From positions 124,001 to 188,000 of the forward strand of contig LLEY01000112.1 of NCBI GenBank assembly GCA_001414485.1: 64,000 nucleotides of DNA, read 5' to 3'. Below the pieces are notes generated by a model. That model was not told the DNA's origin. It saw only the letters and a list, made by a program, of their open reading frames with translations, and did not search any database. A program made the translations under genes and the position numbers. Of the stretch, positions 45,000 through 54,769 are shown one piece after another (position 1 is the stretch's first letter; every line of letters begins with the position of its first letter). Source of the stretch: Calycina herbarum. Taxonomy: Eukaryota; Ascomycota; Leotiomycetes; Helotiales; Pezizellaceae.

Positions 45000-46255
45000 A
45001 TGGCGCCAGGAAAACAGGGGGCAGTCGCCGTGGACTTAAACACGATGCTCAATAAAGGTGAACACCACCACTGATGGCGCAGCAGGGTCGGAAACTCTGT
45101 CGCAGATGCTGATAATTTACTCCAACAGATCGACAACGCCGTAAGAATGAGGCTTTAGCCGCAGAGGTCTTTGGAAAGAATCGCAGAGCATCTGCGCCGG
45201 GAGCTGGCTTTGGCAGTCGCAAGCCAGCTGGAAACGCCATACCATCGCTCGCAAGCAGAATCGGTGTCGCAAAGGTACGTTATGGATATTCTGGGTCCTT
45301 AGGAGGCAGTCTCTAATACTTCGCAGCCATCGAGATCCGTATCTTCAGCCTCCTCGTCGAGAATACAAAAGCCTGCCAGACCAGTTCCACGACCAATGGC
45401 CCCGAAGCCTGCTGGAGATGTCAATGCCGACTGGACACACGATCTCCATAGTCTGAACAGTCCCGATTCTGCTGTCCCTCGAGGCCCAAGAGCAACGCGT
45501 CTTCAGCGTCCCCAACGTGGTAACCGCCAGCAACAGCTCCATCATGCGCTCAATGGCTCAGCTTCCTCGCCCGCGCTGAATAGCCAATTCAACATTATCG
45601 GCAGCTCGAAGCCAGGAATTTCTATTCGAGGAGTGGCAGGACCGTATATTGTTGTCGCAAAGAATCTTGCGCCGGGAACAACCGTTGCAGATATCGAGAG
45701 CGCAATGCTTCCAATCGGTGGCAAGGTTATGGAATGCATTCTTATCGCTGAGAAGCCAAAAGTTATTGCGGAGGTTGAGTTTGAGACCAAAGAAGGGGCT
45801 GATAATGTCGTGGACACCCTAAACAACCAAAATGTAAGGTTTACCTTTTCTTCAAATCACTAATCGTAAGCTAACATTCCTTGCCACAGGCCGACGGCAA
45901 TATCCTTTCAGTTTACCATAAAGTTGGCGCTCCAGCCTCCAGACCTGCTAGAAATACCACAGGAGCTCCATTGGGTCCCCGAGCAGACACTGAGCGATAC
46001 TCCGATGACACTCGATCCGGTTATACATCTGAACGATACACCCCCAAAGACCGACGAGGAGACCGCGAAGATATCGTAGATGGTTCATACGGATTTGAAG
46101 CGATGGAGACTGATGACAACAATTACTCAGACGGACGTCGAGGTGAACTATACAGCGACAGCATGGTAGGAGGCCGGGGACGAGATCGTGGACGTGGTGA
46201 CAGCAGGGACCGAGGACGTGGCAATAACGGAGGTCGTGGATACAACAACAGATGA
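45000..46255 (+). CDS. RRM and RGG RNA-binding protein, 358 aa
   Basis: Four exons: 45000-45057, 45129-45274, 45327-45833 and 45890-46255; joins are in frame and total 1077 nt. An Ala/Arg-rich N-terminus (MAPGKQGAVAVDLNTMLNK, then RQRRKNEALAAEVFG) leads to a single RRM at roughly residues 165-240. RNP2-like is YIVVAKNLAPGTTVADIESAM and RNP1-like is KVIAEVEFETKEGADNVVDTLN. The C-terminus is Asp/Tyr/Arg-rich and ends in GGRGRDRGRGDSRDRGRG, an RGG box. The order N-basic, RRM, RGG resembles ALY/REF (Yra1/Mlo3) mRNA export adaptors, but the RRM is divergent at the aromatic RNP positions, so I leave the symbol blank. Likely nuclear. Confidence 0.8.
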
Positions 46256-46550
46256 AGCAAAGAGGACTCGAATTATCTTTGAAGTTTACAATGGCACCAA
46301 TATACCCAAAGGCGCGCCCCTTGTTGATGAATTGGTATGGAGCATCACATAACAGAAAGTTCTGGGAATCTTGCTTTCTGGTCGGAGATATCTGATTGCA
46401 TACTGATGCGCCTTTAGAAAAAGGGGAGACGAGCCATTAATTTTGTACGAATAATATGAAACCTAAATGAAATGTGTATAAAATCTATTTTTGCTTGTAT
46501 CTTGTGAAAATTAGAAGGGGGAAACGAAGTTGAAGTAAGGATATAAAGAA
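46256..46550. other. 3' region of the RRM gene
   Basis: Just under 300 bp of AT-rich sequence between the RRM stop codon and the palindrome array. Nothing else seen. Confidence 0.4.
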
Positions 46551-46980
46551 AGGCTGTTACAGGTAACCTACAATAACTCGGCGTTTTTTTACAAGATATT
46601 TCTACAAGATGTCGCTATTGGTGGGTGACCTACCAATAGCCCAACTTTTCTACAAGATATTTCTACAAGATGTGGATATCAGACTATTAGTAAGTGACCT
46701 ACAAATAGCCCGGCCTTTTCTACAAGATGTGGATCTCTGATAATCAGTAGGTAACCTACAAATTGCCCGAGTTTTCTACAAGATATTTCTACAAGATGTA
46801 GCTATTGGTAGGTGACCTACAAATAGCTGGAATGATTACTACAGTGCAATCCATAAATAATCTACAAATTACTTAACATTTTCAATAGCTATCTCCGGGT
46901 AGCCACAGAGCTATTTCCAGTAAACTATAAGTAGTTAATTCACTTCAACAGCTATTCTCAGGTAAGCTACAAATAACTCA
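46551..46980. repeat. Second array of the 27-bp palindrome, in tandem composite units (locus B)
   Basis: The 27-bp palindrome of 28.3-28.9 kb recurs here at 46614-46640, 46683-46709, 46740-46766 and 46801-46827, with degenerate copies near 46552, 46888 and 46951-46977. The copies at 46614 and 46801 are nearly perfect (GCTATTGGTGGGT-G-ACCTACCAATAGC). Here the palindromes alternate with TTTTCTACAAGATATT / TCTACAAGATGT spacers, giving a tandem composite unit of about 60-70 bp repeated roughly four times. Locus A lacks this spacer. Confidence 0.8.
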
Positions 46981-47206
46981 ATAAACACTGTTAGATCATA
47001 CCAGCAGCAATTAACTCTCGCTCTTTTGATTTCAGTAATCACTTCAAGAAATTTCCAGGTTGTTTTGGATGCAACGTCCTCTCGGGTAATTTTTGGATAC
47101 ATGACTTTCTCTCCCCACATATACTACTTCCTGTCTATCCTTCAACCCCAAAATCCCCTACACCTCCAACACCCCCAACACCCCCAGCACTCGTTTGAGT
47201 GCTCTT
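46981..47206. other. Short spacer
   Basis: About 225 bp between the palindrome array and the secreted-protein gene; it includes CCAACACCCC-type short repeats at 47160-47190. No gene. Confidence 0.4.
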
Positions 47207-47539
47207 CTACATGCTCGTTTCTGTTTGAGTGCTCTTCTGTGTACTAGTTTCGGTCTGAGTATTTGTCTGAGTACTCGTTTGGGTACTTGTCTGAAAACCA
47301 ATGCCATCCATCCCACCAATAACAACATTAACCTCATGAATCCACTTAGTACTTGTTGCAGCAATCCCATTCCCTTGATCCATTTCCGCCTCGATATACG
47401 TATCTTCGTGTCTCCCGAGCCAGTCGAGTCCTGAGATTTTGATGTGCGTTTTGTTGTGTGCGATATCGATACTTCGTGGGTTTGTCGATGCTGATGCGCC
47501 TAGGGCGAAGAGGAGGATGGAAATGTTGGTGAGGTTCAT
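47207..47539 (-). CDS. Small secreted protein with Thr/Gln repeats, 110 aa
   Basis: The signal peptide is NLTNISILLFALGASAS. The mature start TNPRSIDIAHNKTHIKI is nearly the same as that of the gene at 48186-48455, so the two are paralogues. The middle is acidic (EDTYIEAEMDQGNG). The last 28 residues are a Ser/Thr/Gln repeat built from TSTQ, TNTQ and TETS units, encoded by a degenerate 12-bp minisatellite. There are no cysteines in the mature part. One N-glycosylation sequon (NKT) sits inside the shared motif. Function unknown. Confidence 0.6.
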   Translation of the reverse strand: MNLTNISILLFALGASASTNPRSIDIAHNKTHIKISGLDWLGRHEDTYIEAEMDQGNGIAATSTKWIHEVNVVIGGMDGIGFQTSTQTSTQTNTQTETSTQKSTQTETSM

Positions 47540-48185
47540 TTTGGCCTTTGTAAGGTTGGAATTTTAGTTGCGTCGTGTTGGTGTAGGAATAAGTTTTGAT
47601 TTTCTGGGAAGCAAGATGAGAAGGGAGAGGTGTAAATGAGGGGGTTTGATTGGTATTTTGTGTTGGCTCCTATCTTGAGGTAGTACCATTTACTAAGTGA
47701 CGCCAGACTAAAAAATAATTAATATGACGACATGAGAAAGAACTGCCACACCATTCGATAACAATGGTCAGTTTTTCTACCTCTCTGAAATTCAAGAGTT
47801 GTATCTTGTTGATCAGTATGGGAAAATTGAGATTGAAGGGTCCATCATGAGTGTAAAAGGGGGCAGCAACAGTCGTTCAATTGTCTCAGTTCTCATTGTT
47901 TGAATCTATCTCGGTAAACGACCAAACTAAACGAATGGTGAATCGAGATGGATTCGGACATCAATCGATTGGCTTGAGGAGAACATTCAAACGGGCGTTG
48001 ATAGCATATGCCATACCCACTGTTGAGACATTTACTCCCGTTACGGCTTTCTTCCCATTAAACAGGATGTTCATTTTTACCTACTCCTCGATCTCAGAAC
48101 AACAACAACAATTTCAAATCTCAAACCCACATCTCCCACCATCCCCTCCCAAAATCCACAACCACAAAGTACTTTCCCTTTCACC
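47540..48185. other. Intergenic between two paralogous secreted-protein genes
   Basis: About 650 bp carrying the promoter of the left paralogue and the 3' side of the right one. No separate gene; the long plus-strand frame at 47881-48576 is antisense and low-quality. Confidence 0.45.
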
Positions 48186-48455
48186 TCAACCCGTTTTAGT
48201 TTCCCCCTCCTCTTTCTTATCAGGCGTAATAACAGCAGCCCCTCCATTCTCATCAAGCCTTATCCTGATAACCTCCCCACTCAAAGCACCCTCAGTCATC
48301 TCCAATGTCATCGTCGCTTCCCCCCCTGAGTTTACCATTTTGATATGCGTTGCATTGTGTGCGAACTCGATTCTTTTAGGGTTCGTGGCCGCCGAGATGA
48401 GGAGGGCGGAGAATGAGAAGAAGAGAGGGAGGAGGGTTGCGACTTTCATTTTCAT
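48186..48455 (-). CDS. Small secreted protein, 89 aa, paralogue of the 47.2-kb gene
   Basis: The signal peptide (VATLLPLFFSFSALLISAA) is followed by TNPKRIEFAHNATHIKM, matching TNPRSIDIAHNKTHIKI of the neighbour. The remaining 50 residues are Gly/Glu-rich (GGEATMTLEMTEGALSGEVIRI) and end in a charged Lys/Glu tail. No cysteines after the signal peptide and no Thr/Gln tail. Same strand as the paralogue and about 650 bp upstream of it, so a tandem duplication is likely. The shared segment may be the functional core. Confidence 0.6.
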   Translation of the reverse strand: MKMKVATLLPLFFSFSALLISAATNPKRIEFAHNATHIKMVNSGGEATMTLEMTEGALSGEVIRIRLDENGGAAVITPDKKEEGETKTG

Positions 48456-48976
48456 TTATTTGTTGTGTGAGTGTCGGATCTGGTTGAGGTGTTTGTGTAT
48501 GTTTTCAGAGTACTGGGGAAGTTTTGGGGAGTTTATGTCTTTGGGGAAGGCAAGAGAAGGAAAGGAAGGAGTGTGAGTGAGGCGTTCTGAGGGGCCTACT
48601 TAAAAGGTAGTGTCTCGCTAAGAGACGTCTAATGAGAATATGACATATCGACGTATTGTTGAGACTAAATAAACATGACGAAACGTTGGGAAGATTGTTT
48701 GGTTTCTCATCGCCGCCGCGTTCTGTTAGGGCAGGGGCGAACCTAGTCGGTCCCTTTATAGCAGGGTCATCTACATTCCTGGTCACGGCTTATCAGCGAG
48801 GAGTATAAATATGGCACGTAGGCACTTACCAGCAACCAAGTCCTAAATTTTGAATCAGTCCCTAGACATGCATGTACAACATACGTAATTGGAAGAAAGA
48901 AAAAGAAAGAAAAGTTGCCTAGTCCAAAAACTCGGCTTATTGGGCTCAATGATCTCCATGCAATGTCTCGAGTCTG
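48456..48976. other. Intergenic
   Basis: About 520 bp with the promoter of the 48.4-kb gene. No supported frame. Confidence 0.45.
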
Positions 48977-49207
48977 CTAAATTACATAGAATGATTCTGT
49001 AACTCCCTCACCAGCAATATCCACCCCCATCAACGACTTAGCGTCATGACCAGAAAAAGTCCCATCCTCACCATACAACTTTACCCTCCCCCCTTTGCCC
49101 ATGTAGATCATGAGCTGTAGCGTACAACCGCTTCCTTTATGAAAATCGTACCTTCTTTCTGGCTTGGTGATTTTTGCCATCCGCCAAGTGACTTTCGTGG
49201 GTATCAT
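48977..49207 (-). CDS. Possible small protein, 76 aa, or 3' exon
   Basis: An ATG-started frame with a protein-like run: RYDFHKGSGCTLQLMIYMGKG followed by GRVKLYGEDGTFSGHD. No signal peptide. Directly upstream, past a T8 run at 49213-49220, another frame (to 49419) contains VLVCFDEGSLFFDQ. The two could be one gene split by a frameshift at the T run or by an intron I cannot place. I do not recognise a family. Confidence 0.3.
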   Translation of the reverse strand: MIPTKVTWRMAKITKPERRYDFHKGSGCTLQLMIYMGKGGRVKLYGEDGTFSGHDAKSLMGVDIAGEGVTESFYVI

Positions 49208-49409
49208 TGATCAAAAAAAAGCGACCCTTCGTCGAAACACACCAAAACTTCTTCTGCACCGGAGCTAGATTCATTGTACCAAGGCGGTACAACGCAATAA
49301 CCAAATGCCAGGTGACGCCTGATATGATATAGCTGAAAGCTCGGTAACAAAATGAGATAGTGCTGACGGCAATGCCTGATGGCACAGGCATAGTGAGTGA
49401 TAATGAGGC

Positions 49410-52400
49410 TCAATGCCATTGGCTTTGTCCCATAAAACCTTCCTCGAGCGTACGGTCCTCCAAATTTCGGATAAAGTCCCGATTGCTTCTCGCGCCGCCT
49501 TGCTGCTGACCACCCTGTGCCGCTCTACTGCCTCTTCGTCTAGCACTTCCAGGGTTTCCATCTGGAGCTCCATCTGGCGGAGGCGGGTAGTACGCTGGGC
49601 TAGGTTGAAGACGAATAGGAGCATTTGGATCAAGGTGACTGGCCACTCGTTGAATAGTGACGGGAATCCCACCTTGCTGAACTTCCATAGTCGATGCTCT
49701 TTGACGACCGGCTGCTGCTCGAATATTGGCTTGTTGGTACAAACTTTGCTGTGGAGCTGGACCGGGCCCATACTGCGACGGCATTTGGGCATGAGCTTGA
49801 GGCATCATAGGCATCTGGTTGTATGGTCCTGGCTGTTGTTGTGAGGGATAAGGAGGGGGAGGTCCTTGGTGATTGGTGGCTGGTGAGTACATGTTATTGT
49901 AAACCGGAGCACCTTGTTGTGGTGGTGGCTGCTGTTGGGGTGGATATTGGCCTATCGGAACGCCAGATGCATATTGCGATTGGTGCGATTGAGCCGCAGC
50001 AGAGTGAGCTTGGGCTGAAGCTGCCTGAGCTGCTGCTTGGGCTCGTTGCTTGCTCAGAGCCTCAGCTTGTTGTTGTTGCTGGGTTCCAGGAGCAGGTGAT
50101 CTATTGACAGAACTGGATTTGAGGTTCATGGGTGGCACGAAAGGTCCAGTATACTTTTGCTGCGTGATGAATGGATGGAGCTTAGCCTGCTGGGGTGACC
50201 ATCGTTCCAGGGGGTTAATATTGAGCAAGCCACGAACAAAGTCAATGAATGCAACACGATTGTTCATTTCTATAATTTATTAGTGACGGTATAAGAGGAA
50301 GATGGTCTCCAAACATACCTCGATCGATTTCGCTCTGCTTCATGTTCTTTCGTGGCATTGCGTAAGAACGAATTATTTCCGGTAGCGTTGTGGCTTGGAA
50401 ATATTTTTTGCTTGGCTGCTCTTTGGTTCCATGCTCACGCGAGTACTGATCCATACTCTTCAAATGGTATGTTCGTCTCCCATAATCATCCACGTCGGTT
50501 CTCTTTTCGAAAAATTCTCCAGATTGTTTCCCCATTTCGAGCATCCAGTTAGGTGGATTTCCAAGCATTTCCACAATTCTAGAAACCTGATTGTACTCGG
50601 ATGAACCAGGGAAGAGCGGAAGTCCAAGGAAGAGCTCCACAACGATGCACCCCAAAGACCACATATCGATTGCGGACGAATATGGCAACCCCAGTAACAC
50701 CTCGGGAGATCTGTAAAATCGAGACTGGATGTATGTGTAAACCGTTTGACGTTCGTCACATGCCGACCCAAAGTCGATAATTTTGATAATCGGACTTTCC
50801 AGATTTTTCAGCAAGATGTTTTCCGGCTTCAAATCGCAGTGAATTAAACGGGCCTTGTTCAGCAGACTCAGCCCATTGAGAAGTTGTTGTGCAAATACCC
50901 GTACAAGAGTTGTGCTCAATCCCCTAAATTGATTCTGTTTGATGAGTTCGTACAAATTGACACTCAGTAGCTCAAAAACCAAACATAGATGTTGTCGATG
51001 GATGAACGTATCCTTGAGTCGGAGCAAATGATGATCGTCATTTTTGTCAAGTTTCGTGTTAAGCTATAAAGTATTAGTATGCCCCAAAACAGGAGAGTAT
51101 GTGCATTCTTACCAAATCAAGTACCGATACTTCCATCATACTTTGATTGAAGTAAGCAGTCCTATTCTTGACAACCTTCACAGCCACTACCTCCTGCGTC
51201 TTCAAATTCTGACATTTGACAACTTGACCAAAGGTACCTTGTCCGAGGACGTCGAGGATGAGATAGCGATTTCTACTAGTTGTTAGCATACTCCACCACT
51301 AAGAATCCAGAATTGTTAACCTCGGGACATACTTATGACCAGTCTCCTCCGACCCGAGAATGTCATTCACATAAAGTATATAATCACTGTCTTCATTATC
51401 GAACCCATCGTTCTTCGTTCCCTTGCTGGGCTTGGTCAAGACTCGGCGAGGATTTCGGGAGGATTCGTATTTGAAGCTAGGATTGCAAATCCGATAAGTG
51501 GATGGTAGATGACTTGTGAGGGCTTGAAGCGGCTACAATTCAAAGTTAGTTTACGTATTTTTGTCCAAGACTGGGAATTACTGACACTTATGAAGCCTCC
51601 TTCAGGATTTGCTCTTCTGAATGCAGGCTGCGAATTGACCTTTGGTTGCAGGTCGGTCATGGCTCGAATCTTGGTGAATTCAGGAACTGGCCCTCTTCCT
51701 GGAGGTCCTTGTTGCTGTGGAACAGGCCGACGGGGGGATTTTGGGTCATTTCCAAACACCGCATTTAGCTGCGCAGTCGCGGATGACGGATAGCCCTCAT
51801 TGTTCGAGGCATATGGGGTAATTGGGGGTAACTGTTGAGATTGTTGCCGGTTTGCGTAGTAATTTGTCGGTGAAGAGAAATTCCCAGCTCGGGTGGGGGA
51901 TTGTCGTTGGGCTGGAGACGCATATTGACCCTGTGGGGGCGCACCATAAGGCGAGCTTGGAGATAGTGTCTCCATGGGAGAGTATCTCTGAGCAGCAGCT
52001 GAAGGCTCTTGAGAACCATGATGTGTTCCTATCCGACTTCCAGACAAATGTTGTTGATGGTGTGGTCGCATGGGATATTTCATGCCGCTGTATGGATCAC
52101 CCGCGTCTTGCATTGCTACGTCGCCGTTGGGATCTCTCATCTGCGGAGTCGTCGCAGTGGGAGAAGCTGTATGAGAGTGAGATTGAGGATGTGCGCTTAG
52201 GGCGCCTTGATATTGCTCGTATGCGAAGCCGGCGGGGGGTTGGGTTTGAGGATTGCCGTTTCCGTTGTAGGTTTGGGAGTTGTTGTAATCTCGCGACGAC
52301 ATGGGCGGCGGCTGCTGCTGCTGCTGCTGGCCTTGGTTTGGTGGGGGATTTCCAGTATTGCCAGTATACCTTCTCGACGATGCTCCTCCTGATTCGGGAA

Positions 52401-52419
52401 ACTGCTGCCACTGATCCAT
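49410..52419 (-). CDS. YAK1: YAK1 DYRK-family protein kinase, 932 aa
   Basis: Dual-specificity kinase that restrains growth under stress and starvation, opposed to PKA/TOR. Five exons: 52419-51586, 51532-51333, 51272-51113, 51063-50319 and 50269-49410 (2799 nt, in frame). Intron 1 uses the less usual donor GTCAGT. Start at 52419 gives MDQWQQFPESGG. The Gln/Pro-rich N-terminus leads to the YAK-box PLQALTSHLPSTYRICNPSF. The kinase domain has GQGTFG (355-360), VAVK lysine 377, HCDLKPEN (473-480), DFGSAC (495-500) and the autophosphorylated YTY (507-509) before QSRFYRSPE. The C-terminal 230 residues are a Gln/Pro/Ala-rich tail with many QQ runs. Confidence 0.95.
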
Positions 52420-54769
52420 CGTTGAGTCAGCGCAGAGAACGACTGGGTTCGGGGGAGGGCTCTTGTTGGTGCTGGCGTCTGCAACGCAAAGGGCCAAAGA
52501 GCGAGCAAGACGAGCCACGACGAAGCACCGAAGCTAACCTCTCCAGTCAGGTCAGGCGGAAACGCGTCGCAGGGCAAGAGTCGAAGTCGAAGCCTCAACG
52601 AGGCAGAAACGGCCTTTCAAAATCCCACTGGGTGTCAACGATGCATTGCGGTAGCGCGGAGGAGGCAGAGGAGGAGGAATCTTGACCAAGAGCAAAGGAC
52701 CTCTGGAGGGTTTGTGAGAGGCAGCCCAGCCCAGCGCAGCCCAGAGCATTACCTAGCGCACAGCAGGGTGAATGGATCACTGCGAAGCGAGTTGAGGGGA
52801 CAAGCCAATACAAAACCACCACACCGAGGTAAGAAAACTCCGCAATTAGATTTCTATAAAGTATATGACGAGATTTGGAGTTGGCTTGGGACGGGACCTG
52901 CTTCAACGTCAAAGGAATGTTCGTCATGGAATGCGTCAGGTTGGTTATGGTTACAGCAATACGTCGGCGAAGTTGGTTTTGTAAGAGTCTCGGTCAGTCA
53001 CCGTTCTTTCTAGTTACCCAACTTGTACGAACGGTTTAAGATGATTGATTTTCTTTGCTCCCAAATCTCCCGAAATAATTAAGTTTACATCTGGTACAAT
53101 AGGTATCTTCCAATAGGTGTATGTAGAACGACCACCAAAGACTTACCGACGAACTTTCCTTCGACGGCCTTTCTTTATTTCCGGGTACCCCATATGCATA
53201 TTTCCAAGACCTGTAAGATAATAAGATTGCCTTTGTGTGGTACGAAGCAACAAATGAAATAGCACGAGTAAGCTGAAACTTATTCGGCGTTCCAAGAAGG
53301 GAAATCCATGGAAATAGCTGGATACCCGCATATAATGTTGTAGAAGATAGCCTCAGATGAGATCGGGAAAGGTCTCGAATGCATGACACCAAAGAATCTT
53401 CAGTATCGTGCAGGTTGATTTCAAACCTTCGAGTTTGTTTGTTTCTTCCCTTCCATTGAGCAATTGGTTTGTTCCTTTTGCAGAATCCGGACCCTCTATT
53501 CGCGGGGCAACAGGCGGAGCAGTTACGAGTTATGCTACAAGTTTCCGGGGACTTGACATTGGGGTTGAAAGCGGGTGTTGATAACTCTCGTTCTGATTGG
53601 GATCACTATTGGTTTTAAATTAACTTTAAGGTAGAACAGCAGCAACATCTGACAGCTGCAAGGGATCGATCGAGTCTCACGTCTGCATGTGAACTCGTAC
53701 AAACTTCTCCATCTCTTCAACCCCACCTGTGCCAACTTGCCGAGTTGGTTCTACCTAATCCGATATCTTATATCGACTCATTCAGGACTTTATATGTGAC
53801 CGAATACTTAGGTATACTTAAAGAAGCCACCGGGCAAGAGATGACTATAAAGCTACTTCCAGCGGGTTGCAGAAGTTCTTGACAGGCTGGGGCCAAGAGT
53901 GGAAGATAGTCAGAGTCGCGCCTTCCCTTCTTGCCCACTCTGTTCCCCCAGTCGTTCAGAGTTGTTCCTACCTAGAAAGCTAAAATAATTACCCTTAGGC
54001 CATGTCCATTTCCTAGCTAAAAAGAAAGGGAAACAATCGCAAGGCTCTGGTACTATTGTTTTCAGGAGTGTCAGGTAGTACCTAAGTGACCAGTGAATGA
54101 AACCCAACACTATCTGTAGGAATCCTTTATTTCCCACATCGTGACTCCAAAAAATACTCCCATAAGGTATGATTCACTAGAGCTTGGAACACGCATAGTT
54201 TGACTGTTTCTCTGAACTCCAACCAAAAGTTCACGAATTCACATGATCTCGCGATAGTGAAGAAAGCGGCACTGCATAACGCCTTTGTGAACAGGCTGGG
54301 ATCAAATAGAGATATTTAGAATCGGGAGGGTTAAAGAAAGTACCTACAAGACTGTGATATGAATCAAGTTCAGCTTTCTAAACTATCCGAAATAAGGAAC
54401 AATAGTGGTTCATAATCAATGCAAGAAAGACGGGAGGGTTTTTGATATCAAATGCTGGCTGCTTTTCCGGTGCCTCACCAGATGACGCATTGCCAGTGAA
54501 CTTCAAGCTCACTTTCGCCATTGCCATCCTCAACTTCTCAATTTCGGCGGCGCATACGGATAACTTTGTTTTTTCACCTCCACGTGGTGAATGAACCTCT
54601 CTTTCTCTCTTTCTACGGTTTAATTTGAATCTCTGGTCCAATCACTGGCGCTCACCTCTTTCCTTTCAATCGGTTTACCTGCAGCCTAGCACCTAATCAC
54701 CTTCGGATGTCTCAACCCATTTCTTGAACATCGCGCCCTTTTCCCTCCAAGCGCAAACGTATCATCAAG
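52420..54769. other. Long divergent intergenic region, YAK1 / RAD26
   Basis: About 2.35 kb, the second longest gene-free divergent stretch here. The 400 bp next to YAK1 are GC-rich with CAGC/GAGG runs and probably form a long 5' leader. The rest is mixed composition. A minus-strand 87-codon frame at 54378-54641 is basic and unconvincing. No RNA gene or repeat found. Confidence 0.45.

Noticed and set aside
51822..52685. 287-codon open frame on the plus strand over the YAK1 N-terminus
   Set aside because: It is antisense to the Gln/Pro-rich first exon, whose codon bias keeps that frame open. The product has no family features.
54378..54641. 87-codon minus-strand frame near the RAD26 start
   Set aside because: Very basic, no domain, and it overlaps the probable RAD26 promoter. 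Kept as unsupported.
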